Positions 36,108 through 44,603 of a stretch of DNA of 64,000 bases are shown piece by piece. Every line of letters begins with the position of its first letter. Position 1 is the stretch's first letter. The notes under the pieces are model-generated. The model saw only the letters and a program-made list of their open reading frames with translations, was not told the DNA's origin and did no database searches. The stretch comes from Enterococcus sp. DIV1094 (GTDB lineage Bacteria > Bacillota > Bacilli > Lactobacillales > Enterococcaceae). The stretch lies in contig NZ_CP147250.1 of assembly GCF_017316305.2 (NCBI RefSeq), forward strand, positions 434,001 through 498,000, read 5' to 3'. The translations under genes and the position numbers were made by a program.

Positions 36108-36205
36108 GTCGCTGGAGTGGGATTGCACCACACACAAGAACTTACTAAGTTCTCACGAGGTTATTCACCATTGACTGTTGCGTCTCCTAATTCCGCCACA
36201 GCGAC
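36108..36205 (-). tRNA. class II tRNA-like element (tRNA-Leu-like), abnormal anticodon arm
   Basis: The minus strand has a perfect 7-bp acceptor (GTCGCTG/CAGCGAC), a Leu-type D arm (TGGCGGAATTAGGAGACGCA), a 7-bp variable-arm-like hairpin (AGAACTT-AGT-AAGTTCT) and a weak T arm with TGCAATC. At 98 nt it is about 10 nt longer than usual and no normal anticodon stem forms. No CCA encoded. Probably a decayed phage tRNA or a tRNA mimic. Confidence 0.45.
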
Positions 36206-36214
36206 ATAATAAGA

Positions 36215-36285
36215 ATAGACAGCAACAGATGAACTATCCGCAGGAGCTAAACCCCACATACTTTAGTTTATTTGTTGCTGTCTAT
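36215..36285. repeat. 13-bp inverted repeat with 45-bp spacer
   Basis: ATAGACAGCAACA (36215-36227) and TGTTGCTGTCTAT (36273-36285). Sits between the tRNA-like element and the ArpU gene. Could be an operator pair or a transcript stem; no T-run follows directly. Confidence 0.45.
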
Positions 36286-36456
36286 CAAAGCTTAATTACA
36301 ACGATGAGGGAGATTTCCTCCCTTCAAATTGTTTTTGTCGATGTCCTGTTTCCTAATCTTTCGACACTATCATAATAAATCATTTTCTAGGTAGTTGATT
36401 GGTATAAAAAGGAAAGCATTTGGGTAGTAAATGGGTATAAAAAGTGTAAAAACTGG

Positions 36457-36924
36457 CTACTTAAAAGCAACCAGCTCTAAGGAAGAAGCAAATTGAATGA
36501 TGATTTTGTTCGATTCTACTTTTACAGATTCCTCGCTCGTATTATTTCTTTGAGCAGTTACATAAATAGACATACCGTTGATATAGCGATCATAAAATAT
36601 CTTTTTCCGTCTTTCCGTTACATCAGGCTTATGCGGATGCTGAATCGCGGAATAACCACGAATGAACAGTTTATGCAAATATTCAAATTCTTCTTGCGCT
36701 TCCTCTTTTTCAATCAACATTCGTTCTGCTTCAAATGTATTATTTGCTGTAGAAGGTGGAACCAAGGAGTAAGATGCTGTTACTTTAGGCTCCCGAGGTT
36801 GACCTATCCTACATCTAGCTGACAGATATGCTGAAAGAAAAACACCAACATTATGTTTTGTGTTATCCATATCCACATCTTTTGCCTCTGGTGTCTCATA
36901 TTTCTTTACATCGAAAAGTACCAT
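36457..36924 (-). CDS. ArpU-family late transcription regulator
   Basis: 155 residues. Matches ArpU (autolysin/late-gene regulator) by FLSAYLSARCRIGQPREP near 29 and HPHKPDVTERRKKIFYDRYI near 96, with a sigma-70 region 4-like helix-turn-helix at the C-terminus. Such proteins switch on the packaging and structural operon. Located at the early/late boundary. Confidence 0.8.
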   Translation of the reverse strand: MVLFDVKKYETPEAKDVDMDNTKHNVGVFLSAYLSARCRIGQPREPKVTASYSLVPPSTANNTFEAERMLIEKEEAQEEFEYLHKLFIRGYSAIQHPHKPDVTERRKKIFYDRYINGMSIYVTAQRNNTSEESVKVESNKIIIQFASSLELVAFK

Positions 36925-37074
36925 CCATTGATTCCTCCATTTATGATATAATAACTGTGTCGGAATTATTACTTAAGGTCGGAGGAATCCGGCTTTTTTA
37001 ATACCAAATACTACACTACATTAAAGAGCATAGTATTTGGTAAAAGAAACTGATATTAGATAATTTATCTATCT

Positions 37075-38772
37075 TTAGTTGGTTTCAATATTATCCTTAC
37101 TAATAAGGTTGCTTGCCCCTGAAAAGTTTGTATTGCTACTTCGACTTGAACTTATGATGTTGCTCACGAAAATGATATCATTTGCGTTTGTTGTGAATAC
37201 TGAAATTCTTGTAAGAGACTGAAAATGGTTGTTATTAATACTAATTTTACTGCCAACTGCTACACGAATCACAGCATTATCAGTATCCCATAATCTTTTA
37301 TTAACATAGAACATATTATTAGAGATATTCACATCGATGCATTCTGCGAGAAATACTCCGTGAGTTCTTGCACCTATGAGGTGGTTTCCTAACAGAGTGA
37401 TTCCCTCTGCCGAAGAAAGCTGAATTCCATAGACTGTATCTTCTACATTGTTAGTTTGATCAATCAAGTTGTTCGTAATAATTAAATTTTCACCATTTCG
37501 AATGACTATCCCTAAAGTTTTGATACAGGTATTTTTTTCAATTATCGCACCTTCTATACGTCCAAAATGACCTCGTAATTCTATTGCTCTTCCGTTAGTA
37601 TTGGTAATACGATTGTTTGTAATAACGTATTCTTTAGCAACTGGAAGGTTAGTTCCCGAAGTTCCTCCTGTTGAAATACCTACACCCGTGATATTCTTTA
37701 CAAAGTTATCAGAAATAGTCATATGCATTCCACGAGTATTTATCCCACTAGCACACCCTTGAATAGTATTCCCATTAAAGTTCCAGTACATACAAGGTTC
37801 ATGGCACCCCAGTGCATAGCCCACTCGGCAATTGGTACATATATTAGAACTAACACTAATATGATGCGGTGCATGATTTCCTCCTGTTACTCCATGTCTA
37901 CAATTGTCAAAAAAGTTTTTCTCAATTCGTCCATAGCATGACGAAGAAATCACAGCTATACCATAACCACTATTAAAGTTATCAAATAAGGGACTTGTGC
38001 TATTAAGCAAGTAGCTATTCATAATGGAAAATAAATATGTTCGAGTCATCTGTATACCAATGTGCTCCGCACCATCGATAGTTACTTGATCAATTTTTGT
38101 GTTCAGGCCATAGTTGATATTAATACCTGAATGCACACTACCGACACCACCTAATATAATTTTTAGCTTTTTAATTTCCACATTACTAACTGGCTCATAT
38201 ATTTCTGCTCGAAGATTATCATCATGCATATAATCAAAGAGTAGCCCACCATCTATCTCAATTGTTCCATCCTGAATATCAACATTTACAATTTTTTGAA
38301 TCTCTTCTTTGAATGGAAGAAGTCCAACTTCTGTTTCACCCTGTCTTTCATTACTGATAATTTGTACCATTCGTCCAGTTCTCGCTTCAAAAATATCTCC
38401 AGTAACTGAAAGTTTCGTTTGCCCTTCACCCAAATCAGTAGATACTTTTAAGTTTCCTACCTGATTTCCTGAAGCTCTCAATAGAAAAGGACGTTGATTA
38501 ATGTCTCCATGTGCTAACCCACGACCATCTAAGATTGTTCTATCACCAACACCTTCAATTGTTACGTTTGATGGAACAAACAAGGTTTGATTTATAATAA
38601 AAGTTCCTGCTCCTAGTCGAAGAGTTCCTCCACCTTGCATTCCTAAATCATTTAACAAATTCTGTAAATTTTCAGCATCTGCCGATGGTGTTCTCGTATC
38701 TAGGTCAGTTGGTTTCATTTCAGAAGGGGATAGATAGATTATTTCATTTGCTTTATTAATATTTGAACTCAT
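37075..38772 (-). CDS. right-handed parallel beta-helix protein, phage cargo
   Basis: 565 residues. Residues 25-70 resemble pectate-lyase-superfamily N-caps (LGAGTFIINQTLFVPSNVTIEG). About 200-545 is a series of Asn-rich coils (NSYLLNST, NNRITNTNGRAIELRG, NNLIDQTNNVE, NNMFYVN) of a parallel beta-helix. No signal peptide or baseplate-attachment domain. An AGGAGTG SD and its own promoter TTGAAA-16-TATAAA (38807-38834) suggest expression from the lysogen. Might bind or cleave a polysaccharide; substrate unknown. Confidence 0.7.
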   Translation of the reverse strand: MSSNINKANEIIYLSPSEMKPTDLDTRTPSADAENLQNLLNDLGMQGGGTLRLGAGTFIINQTLFVPSNVTIEGVGDRTILDGRGLAHGDINQRPFLLRASGNQVGNLKVSTDLGEGQTKLSVTGDIFEARTGRMVQIISNERQGETEVGLLPFKEEIQKIVNVDIQDGTIEIDGGLLFDYMHDDNLRAEIYEPVSNVEIKKLKIILGGVGSVHSGININYGLNTKIDQVTIDGAEHIGIQMTRTYLFSIMNSYLLNSTSPLFDNFNSGYGIAVISSSCYGRIEKNFFDNCRHGVTGGNHAPHHISVSSNICTNCRVGYALGCHEPCMYWNFNGNTIQGCASGINTRGMHMTISDNFVKNITGVGISTGGTSGTNLPVAKEYVITNNRITNTNGRAIELRGHFGRIEGAIIEKNTCIKTLGIVIRNGENLIITNNLIDQTNNVEDTVYGIQLSSAEGITLLGNHLIGARTHGVFLAECIDVNISNNMFYVNKRLWDTDNAVIRVAVGSKISINNNHFQSLTRISVFTTNANDIIFVSNIISSSRSSNTNFSGASNLISKDNIETN

Positions 38773-38806
38773 AATTGTTCACTCCTAATTTTATGATATT
38801 TTTTTA

Positions 38807-38834
38807 TTTATATAAAAATCATTTGTATTTTCAA
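38807..38834 (-). promoter_or_regulatory. promoter of the beta-helix gene
   Basis: Minus-strand TTGAAA (38829-38834), 16-nt spacer, TATAAA (38807-38812). Confidence 0.45.
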
Positions 38835-39046
38835 TCTTTATATACTAGGATCGCGGATTCTGATTACATAAATAAAATTTACTTCACGCTTATTTATTTT
38901 CATAAATTTTCCCCTCTTCATCTAGATTATTTTGTAAATTGACCTAGCAAGTCCACCCTCGATGTAAACGATAACAAGCGTTTATCTTATTTCATCCTAA
39001 ACTAGTGATATTTACCAATATTTTGATTTATTGTATAAAGCTATTA

Positions 39047-39074
39047 TTGACATTCTAAAGTTAGACGCTATAAT
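39047..39074 (+). promoter_or_regulatory. promoter of the GNAT gene
   Basis: Consensus TTGACA (39047-39052), 16-nt spacer, consensus TATAAT (39069-39074). Confidence 0.75.
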
Positions 39075-39115
39075 AAGTGGTTCTCAGTTGTTAATCAGAA
39101 AAAGGATGTGAAGCT

Positions 39116-39535
39116 ATGTCAATTAAACAAATGGAGTATACAAAAAACAAAGAATTAACTTTATCTGAATTAGAGTCATATACAAAGAAAATTGTCCCTG
39201 AATTAGAGCAAGAATATCAACAAATTAGCTTTGTTTACGAATCAGAAGGTGTTGTTTTGGGTAGAATTGTTGGTTTTATCCACTGGGATCATCTACAAAT
39301 TGAACTTTTCTATGTTTCCAATAATACTCAAGGGCAAGGGATAGGTACAAAACTACTAAATCATGTGGAGTCTATCGCTAAGCAACAGAACAAATCTTAT
39401 ATTTTCTTAGAAACAATGAGTTTTAATGCACCAAAATTTTATGAAAAACATGGTTATGAAGTAGTTGGCAAAATTGTTAATTCACCTATGGAAAACCAGA
39501 TTAGATTTTTCTATAAAAAAGATATTTATATATGA
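39116..39535 (+). CDS. GNAT-family N-acetyltransferase, phage cargo
   Basis: 139 residues. The GNAT acetyl-CoA loop NTQGQGIGTKLL (about residues 76-87) is followed by the LETMSFNAPKFYEKHGYE segment characteristic of the family, which is close to GNATs that act on small molecules or antibiotics. It transfers an acetyl group from acetyl-CoA; the substrate is unknown. It faces away from the late operon, with consensus promoter and terminator (39548-39572), so is a lysogeny-expressed moron. Confidence 0.8.
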   Translation: MSIKQMEYTKNKELTLSELESYTKKIVPELEQEYQQISFVYESEGVVLGRIVGFIHWDHLQIELFYVSNNTQGQGIGTKLLNHVESIAKQQNKSYIFLETMSFNAPKFYEKHGYEVVGKIVNSPMENQIRFFYKKDIYI

Positions 39536-39547
39536 TCATTGACAATT

Positions 39548-39572
39548 AAGATCAACTTTCAGTTGGTCTTTT
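39548..39572 (+). terminator. terminator of the GNAT gene
   Basis: AAGATCAAC/GTTGGTCTT stem followed by TTATAG. Confidence 0.5.
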
Positions 39573-39594
39573 ATAGTTTCTCCTGATCGATTAC

Positions 39595-39753
39595 TTACTG
39601 CACTTCCTCATACCCGTAATTGCAGTAATTGTAAAAAATTTCTTTTGCCTCTTCTACAATTTTTTCTTCTGTCGCATCGTCTTCTACTTCGAAATACTCC
39701 ACCGCCCCAACGCCAGCCCAGCAAGTCTCTATATCGATACGTATTTTTTTCAT
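39595..39753 (-). CDS. small acidic phage protein, DUF7167-like
   Basis: 52 residues from ATG 39753 after GAAGGAGG; a longer frame to 39798 lacks an SD. MKKIRIDIETCWAGVG followed by an acidic helix (EEKIVEEAKEIFYNY) is a common small phage protein type of unknown function. Confidence 0.6.
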   Translation of the reverse strand: MKKIRIDIETCWAGVGAVEYFEVEDDATEEKIVEEAKEIFYNYCNYGYEEVQ

Positions 39754-39883
39754 CGATGTTCCTCCTTCATAAAAACTAACCAATGTGTTTTTGTTCACTT
39801 GCTTGAATATATCAGAGTTTCAATCTTATTATTCGTCTCTAAATCTCTAACGTGTTAGCGTTAATTTGTGGGGGATTTAGGGG

Positions 39884-40144
39884 GTGGCTCATTTGTTTAT
39901 AACTGCAAAAGTTATCTTTTGGGTGATAGTTATTCTTTTCGTCCTAGTTATTTGTAGATTTGCAAAATGTAATGCTCAATGTTACACAATGTTTCTTTTT
40001 GCATGTCCGATTTTTTATTTTATAATTAAAATATTTAACTATGGACTTGATCAATCGTTATCTGTTTTTATTAGATATTTGATTGGCCTATTTCTCGCAG
40101 TTGTTACTTTTATCGCATATCTAATCTATCGCTTTAAAAAGTAA
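39884..40144 (+). CDS. small integral membrane protein
   Basis: 86 residues from GTG. Three hydrophobic segments (about 8-25, 32-50, 60-80) and a basic end (YRFKK). Plus strand between two minus-strand early genes, so has separate transcription. Unknown function; small membrane proteins in such places sometimes block superinfection. Confidence 0.45.
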   Translation: MAHLFITAKVIFWVIVILFVLVICRFAKCNAQCYTMFLFACPIFYFIIKIFNYGLDQSLSVFIRYLIGLFLAVVTFIAYLIYRFKK

Positions 40145-40178
40145 CAACTAAACCAGTCTTTATGGCTGGTTTCTTAGT

Positions 40179-40580
40179 CTATTGCTTCGATAATTCACCA
40201 TTCTCGTATATATTTCCGATAACTTCGTGGTTAGTTGCTTCTGCATATGATTCCCCAGTATTTCTATGACCTAATCTGTAATCACTTTTCTTTAATACAA
40301 CTACAAAGCCAGCTTCTTGTTGCAGATAAGTTACATAGCCGGTTAATCCATTTGAGTTTTTTATAATATCCCTCTCAAAAGTCTCTACACCGTTCTTGTC
40401 TTTTAGTCCTGTGGATTGCATGAGTTCAGCTTGTTCACCAACCTCAAAAACATCGCACCAGTCGTCCACGGTAACATGAGGACCTTCAATCCCTAGGAAA
40501 CTATGCCCTCGTGTATCAAATGCTAAAACATCTTGCATTTCCTGTTCATCTTTCAATCATGCTCTAAACTTTGGTATCAT
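40179..40580 (-). pseudogene. YopX-family phage protein with in-frame TGA at codon 8
   Basis: The intact start ATG 40580 follows GGAGGACAGCAA and gives MIPKFRA, the usual YopX N-terminus. The next codon, normally Trp (TGG), is TGA (40557-40559). The frame then continues for 125 codons with the YopX core (DWCDVFEVGEQAELMQSTGL, EVIGNIYEN). A TTG at 40556 could restart translation but has no SD. A single G-to-A change would explain the stop. Confidence 0.65.
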
Positions 40581-40858
40581 TTGCTGTCCTCCAACTCAAG
40601 ATACTTTCTTAAACTACGAAGCCCTTTTCCACGTTTTTTCGTTTTACGTTCAATCCATGTTCCTGTTGTTCCCCAGTAGTCAATGGTCCCCTTATGTGTA
40701 TTGATTGAAAATTGGTGATTGCTTTGGTAATGGGTAAACTCGAATCCCAGCGCTTTAATATTTTTTGTAGCTGAATCCCCCATTCTTTTAACATGCTGTT
40801 TTCGACGTTCTTTAAGATAGGGTTTTATGTCTCTCCAGTATTCAGCCAAATCACTCAT
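40577..40858 (-). CDS. phage protein, unknown
   Basis: 93 residues, basic. Start overlaps the upstream stop (ATGA) and the stop overlaps the YopX ATG, showing tight translational coupling. Sequence motifs NTHKGTIDYWGTTGTW are typical of a conserved but uncharacterised phage early protein. Confidence 0.6.
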   Translation of the reverse strand: MSDLAEYWRDIKPYLKERRKQHVKRMGDSATKNIKALGFEFTHYQSNHQFSINTHKGTIDYWGTTGTWIERKTKKRGKGLRSLRKYLELEDSK

Positions 40859-41028
40859 TTGCTGTCCTCTTTCTGTAACTCACCATAAATGGAACATCTA
40901 CGACGAATTGCTTTTACTCTGCGTTCATTTTCGAGCGTAGGTTGTATTTTATATGCTCTTTTTGCACCCTTTAGGTGATTTCGAGCACCTCTTAATGCAT
41001 CTGAATATAATTCTTTTGGTGCATCCAT
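40855..41028 (-). CDS. small phage protein, unknown
   Basis: 57 residues, SD GGAGGAACAATAA before the ATG. Helical and basic (ARNHLKGAKRAYK, RRVKAIRRRCS). It ends in LEDSK-like DSK, as do several neighbours, because the shared SD GGACAGCAA of the next gene lies within its last codons. Confidence 0.6.
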   Translation of the reverse strand: MDAPKELYSDALRGARNHLKGAKRAYKIQPTLENERRVKAIRRRCSIYGELQKEDSK

Positions 41029-41040
41029 TTATTGTTCCTC

Positions 41041-41427
41041 CTACTTATTTTCTGTCATGGTGAAAGGTACAATGCTCTCAGGCATATAGTTGACTTCATA
41101 TTTGTATTGGTTCACTTCAGCGCCAGCGAGATCTTCTATCACGTACATATTGAACTGCGTCATATTGATTAAATGCTTTTTGTAAACTCCTTCTTCCGTT
41201 TCGACTAGTATCTCAAGCTTTTCAGAATTACTAGTGTTTACCGAAATTCTTCCAATAACCTCAAACTCTACCGTGTTAGATAATGTGTTCATAACAGCGA
41301 CACGACGAATTACATTGAAGTTATCTGCTTCTTGGCTTACATTATGAGACACTTTCGTAGCTTGACGACATGCCGATAAACTAAAAACCATTCCTATAGT
41401 CACAATGAGCATAATTAGTTTTTTCAT
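41041..41427 (-). CDS. phage-encoded lipoprotein
   Basis: 128 residues with signal and lipobox LSAC (Cys at residue 20). The mature part is beta-rich (TVEFEVIGRISVNTS, EKLEILVETEEGVYKKHL), like the beta-sandwich lipoproteins in early regions of Gram-positive phages. Membrane-anchored phage lipoproteins can block DNA entry of related phages (superinfection exclusion), an inference here. Confidence 0.65.
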   Translation of the reverse strand: MKKLIMLIVTIGMVFSLSACRQATKVSHNVSQEADNFNVIRRVAVMNTLSNTVEFEVIGRISVNTSNSEKLEILVETEEGVYKKHLINMTQFNMYVIEDLAGAEVNQYKYEVNYMPESIVPFTMTENK

Positions 41428-41735
41428 TTGCTGTCCTCCAGATCACTAGACTTCACAAACACCCCATCAATCATTTGCCCAGTACGTCCTTTGATTTCTC
41501 CCCATGCCTGTTCTAAGCACTCTTCAGCAGTCAACCCATGTTGCATAGCTAAAATGATAAGAGTAACAAGCGTGTCTCCGATACCATCTTTTACGGCTTC
41601 TAAATTGCCACGAGCCATGCTAGCGCCGACCTCTCCAAGTTCCTCAATTACCTTCAACATCTGTTTCTCTGGTTGTGCCTGATCCAAACCTTTATTTTTA
41701 GCCCATTTCTCAATATTCATTGTCAGCTCGTTCAT
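41424..41735 (-). CDS. MazG-like nucleotide pyrophosphohydrolase
   Basis: 103 residues. IEELGEVGASMARG (about 31-44) and VKDGIGDTLVTLIIL (about 48-62) provide the EExxE and GD metal-binding elements of the all-alpha NTP-PPase fold. It likely hydrolyses nucleoside triphosphates and alters nucleotide or alarmone pools. Overlaps the lipoprotein start by 4 nt. Confidence 0.75.
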   Translation of the reverse strand: MNELTMNIEKWAKNKGLDQAQPEKQMLKVIEELGEVGASMARGNLEAVKDGIGDTLVTLIILAMQHGLTAEECLEQAWGEIKGRTGQMIDGVFVKSSDLEDSK

Positions 41736-42016
41736 TTTTCTTCCTCCATGTATTTAAATTGCCGCCCCTTAGAATCAATATCCATATGCTTCGCTCTACT
41801 CCATATGATATTTTTTGACAGCCCAGTAATTTCTGTTAACTGTTCAGCTGTGCCTGTAACTAGAATTCTGTCGCCATGCCAAATTGCAATTTTCCTCGGC
41901 GTTTTTCTTCTAAGCTTCTCAGTCCATATCTTTTTACCAAGCTTTTGTACTTCTACGATGATTTTTTCATCTTCTTGCCAAAATTCCGTACTGGTTAATT
42001 CAGCAATTCGTTTCAT
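41732..42016 (-). CDS. phage protein, unknown
   Basis: 94 residues, basic. ITGLSKNIIWSRAKH looks like a small helix-turn-helix, so DNA binding is possible. ATG overlaps downstream by 4 nt with the MazG-like gene. Confidence 0.5.
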   Translation of the reverse strand: MKRIAELTSTEFWQEDEKIIVEVQKLGKKIWTEKLRRKTPRKIAIWHGDRILVTGTAEQLTEITGLSKNIIWSRAKHMDIDSKGRQFKYMEEEK

Positions 42017-42026
42017 TGCTGCTTTC

Positions 42027-42191
42027 TTATCGATCCTGACAGTCTCCTTTCAATAATTTGAGTACTTGATCAAGTGCGCTCTCACGTCCGCCGTGAAATG
42101 TATTTAACCATTTGTCTTCATACGAAGCGCTTTGCCTCATCGCTTCTTTGTGCATTAGCTCCACTTGGGCTTTCAACTCATTAATTTCCAT
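42027..42191 (-). CDS. small phage protein, unknown
   Basis: 54 residues, helical N-terminus (MEINELKAQVELMHKEAM) then YEDKWLNTFHGGRESAL, a pattern seen in small phage early proteins. GAAAGGAG for the next gene lies inside its end. SD for this gene is weak (GATAAGGGTAC). Confidence 0.5.
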   Translation of the reverse strand: MEINELKAQVELMHKEAMRQSASYEDKWLNTFHGGRESALDQVLKLLKGDCQDR

Positions 42192-42201
42192 GACAGTACC
42201 C

Positions 42202-42474
42202 TTATCTTTCGAGTTCTCTTAAATGTGCTTTTAGTCCTTTGATACATTCCCAAAAAAGCAATTTCATATAAGCTGTTTCCCTTAGTTTTGTACGATCAAT
42301 GTAAAAAGCATAATAATGACGTAATTTCGCCCAACATCTACGATCATTTTTGATCTGTTCGAGATTAACTGCTGCCAGTTGATCATGTACGATTCCTAAA
42401 ATGTCATACTCCTCATCTTTTTTGTACTTAGCGATTTCTTTAATTAATCCTAAGTAGTCAAAATTAATATCCAA
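42202..42474 (-). CDS. phage protein, unknown
   Basis: 90 residues, helical and charged, one Trp-rich part (RRCWAKLRHYYAFYI). Preceded by GGGGGAGAAG. Between the replication protein and a small ORF. Family not recognised. Confidence 0.45.
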   Translation of the reverse strand: MDINFDYLGLIKEIAKYKKDEEYDILGIVHDQLAAVNLEQIKNDRRCWAKLRHYYAFYIDRTKLRETAYMKLLFWECIKGLKAHLRELER

Positions 42475-42486
42475 ATCTTCTCCCCC

Positions 42487-43233
42487 TTACGCTTCATCCC
42501 ATCGGGGCTTATTTGATCGTTCTAGCGCTTTTTTCTTTTGATAGGCTTCTTGGTCGATTGCCCATTCAGGAAGTGTCTCTCGTCTTCCTGTGCGCTTGTA
42601 GCTACTATTAATCTTCTTAGGCTCACTTTTTTCTTTCCTTGCCCAGCTTCGAATAGTGGCCAAGTAATTTTTATAAGTTTTACCAGCTGATTCACAATAC
42701 TCGGATAACCGTTCAATCTTTTCTTGATAATCATTAGGGAATTCTGTTTTGAGTTTCTCCATTTGGTCATCTGACAAGAGAACATTTTTATATTCCCCGT
42801 ATTTATGACGGATGGGCTTAGCCTTCGATTTTTTCGAAGGCGGTAACTCTCTTATATATTCTTTTGTATTATTAAATGTATTATTAATAGATGTATTATT
42901 ATCTTGATAGATTTCTTGATGACCCCCCGCCAAATTTTCTTGGTGACCCCCACCAAGAATTCTTATATACCTAGCCTCGATTTCTTTACTACCCTCTTTG
43001 TACTTAACTTCTCGGTAGATATAGCCTTTTTCTTCAAGTGACTTTAGCCAATTCTGAATTGTTGGCTTACTTACTTTGTATTGATTGGCAAAGTATTCAT
43101 TACTAGCCCAGCAATAACCTTTTTCATTACACAAAGCTGTGATTTCTCCATAAAGAAGTTTTGCACTAGGTATCAATGAATCGTCATATCTAACATTTGC
43201 AGGTATGATAGCGTAATATCCTCTGTGATCCAC
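42487..43233 (-). CDS. helix-turn-helix phage replication protein
   Basis: 248 residues. The N-terminal winged helix (ALCNEKGYCWASNEYFANQY, SKPTIQNWLKSLEEKGYI) is typical of phage replication initiators. A flexible Asn-rich linker (about 115-130) follows, then a helical C-terminal part. It should bind the origin, but no helicase loader is next to it; a DnaC-like protein may be absent. Confidence 0.65.
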   Translation of the reverse strand: MDHRGYYAIIPANVRYDDSLIPSAKLLYGEITALCNEKGYCWASNEYFANQYKVSKPTIQNWLKSLEEKGYIYREVKYKEGSKEIEARYIRILGGGHQENLAGGHQEIYQDNNTSINNTFNNTKEYIRELPPSKKSKAKPIRHKYGEYKNVLLSDDQMEKLKTEFPNDYQEKIERLSEYCESAGKTYKNYLATIRSWARKEKSEPKKINSSYKRTGRRETLPEWAIDQEAYQKKKALERSNKPRWDEA

Positions 43234-43236
43234 TTT

Positions 43237-43923
43237 TTATCCTCCAATATTTAACTTTTTGATCGTTTCTTGATTTAACTTAATCCCTTTGATTTGGTAC
43301 TTATTTTTAAAATTAGTTACACCGATTTGATGTTTTTCTGTGTGGTGTATTCTGCAAAGTCCTGCGTAAGTGTATTCTGAATGATCAATTTTTTTACGTT
43401 TTCGTCTACCCAATGCTTTATCGAAGTGATCAATGTCAGCTCCTGTTCTTCCACAAATACAACAGACTCTTTTCGTAATACACTTGTAGAAGTAGTATTC
43501 TTGATTCGCTGGTAAGATTTCATAGCCTTCTTTGAATGGAATATGATGTTCAAAAATAAAATCTATAATGATGTTCGCTAAGATATTCGCATCGCTCACG
43601 GTTGTACTAGAATCATCTTTCAGGCTTATTTTGCGCCCTGTGACACCTTCAAAACGGAAATAGAAGAATTCCTTCCAGAAGTCCGTTGGTGTGCCCGTAT
43701 CGATGAATATATCCCCTATGAGCACATAGATGAAATTTCTTTGTTGGATCGTGAAGCGACGTGGATCAATAAAGCGAATTTCAATGATCCGATCACCTTC
43801 ATAGCCTTCGTACATCGTTTTAAGTCGTTCAATGTTTACTTCTTCGTTGATTGTTGCGGCAATGTCTTTTCTATTGAACTTTCTAAGAACTGCTGAATAG
43901 GAATCGATTAATGAATTAAACAC
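43237..43923 (-). CDS. putative HNHc nuclease (recombination)
   Basis: 228 residues. The C-terminal half has CCICGRTGADIDHFD near 155 and AGLCRIHHTEKHQIG near 190, forming the zinc-binding HNH/treble-clef site. The N-terminal half (IRFIDPRRFTIQQRNFIYVLI) matches the phage HNHc/NinB-like family. It usually accompanies a single-strand annealing protein, as here. Confidence 0.75.
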   Translation of the reverse strand: MFNSLIDSYSAVLRKFNRKDIAATINEEVNIERLKTMYEGYEGDRIIEIRFIDPRRFTIQQRNFIYVLIGDIFIDTGTPTDFWKEFFYFRFEGVTGRKISLKDDSSTTVSDANILANIIIDFIFEHHIPFKEGYEILPANQEYYFYKCITKRVCCICGRTGADIDHFDKALGRRKRKKIDHSEYTYAGLCRIHHTEKHQIGVTNFKNKYQIKGIKLNQETIKKLNIGG

Positions 43924-43928
43924 TTACA

Positions 43929-44603
43929 TCACTTCTTCTTGTTTAATTCATTTCGTTTTTTAGCAATTGCTCTTTCCAACAGCCCACATTGTTCATAAGA
44001 TAACTGTTCAAGACTTTCCACATTGTCAGCAATCAGCCCTAGTTTCGCAGTCTGCTCGTTTACAAAATCAATTAACATCGGAGTCATATCTTCTCCCATT
44101 TCTTCGTTGAATATCCCTAGGATTTCTTCCAACATATTTAATTTTTTTATGTCGATTCTCTGTGGTGCAGGTATATCCTCGCCTTGATAGACATACAATC
44201 CTAAACCATGTAACGCTAAGGCCTTAACAAAACATCGTTTAAGTGCATTATTTATCTGAGTAGCATTTGGTTTTATGACCGCTTTGTTCGTATAATCAGT
44301 TACTGGAAAAAGCTCAGTTTCTGTGATTCCATGGATCGTTACAGACACCGAAACATAGACACCCGTTTCATCTAATAAATAGGGTTTAAACTCTTCCACA
44401 AGAAAATCTTGATGGGTTCCTGAAACAACACTAAAGTGTTTATATTCGTTAATCGTTACTCTTGATTTTGGATCACTTTTTTTCATGATCTCCCAAGCGC
44501 GTGCCCACGATAAATAATCAAACTGTCCTTTCTTTTTTAAAACTTTATCTAACTTTTTACTTGATAGTTTTTCAAAATTCGTGATATTTTTTGCTTCACT
44601 CAT
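43929..44603 (-). CDS. DUF1071/Sak-type single-strand annealing protein
   Basis: 224 residues. FDYLSWARAWEIMKKSDP near 29 and the ATQINNALKRCFVKALALHGLGLYVYQGE block near 124 are hallmarks of DUF1071 (Sak-like) proteins. It would pair complementary single strands for phage recombination. Confidence 0.75.
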   Translation of the reverse strand: MSEAKNITNFEKLSSKKLDKVLKKKGQFDYLSWARAWEIMKKSDPKSRVTINEYKHFSVVSGTHQDFLVEEFKPYLLDETGVYVSVSVTIHGITETELFPVTDYTNKAVIKPNATQINNALKRCFVKALALHGLGLYVYQGEDIPAPQRIDIKKLNMLEEILGIFNEEMGEDMTPMLIDFVNEQTAKLGLIADNVESLEQLSYEQCGLLERAIAKKRNELNKKK

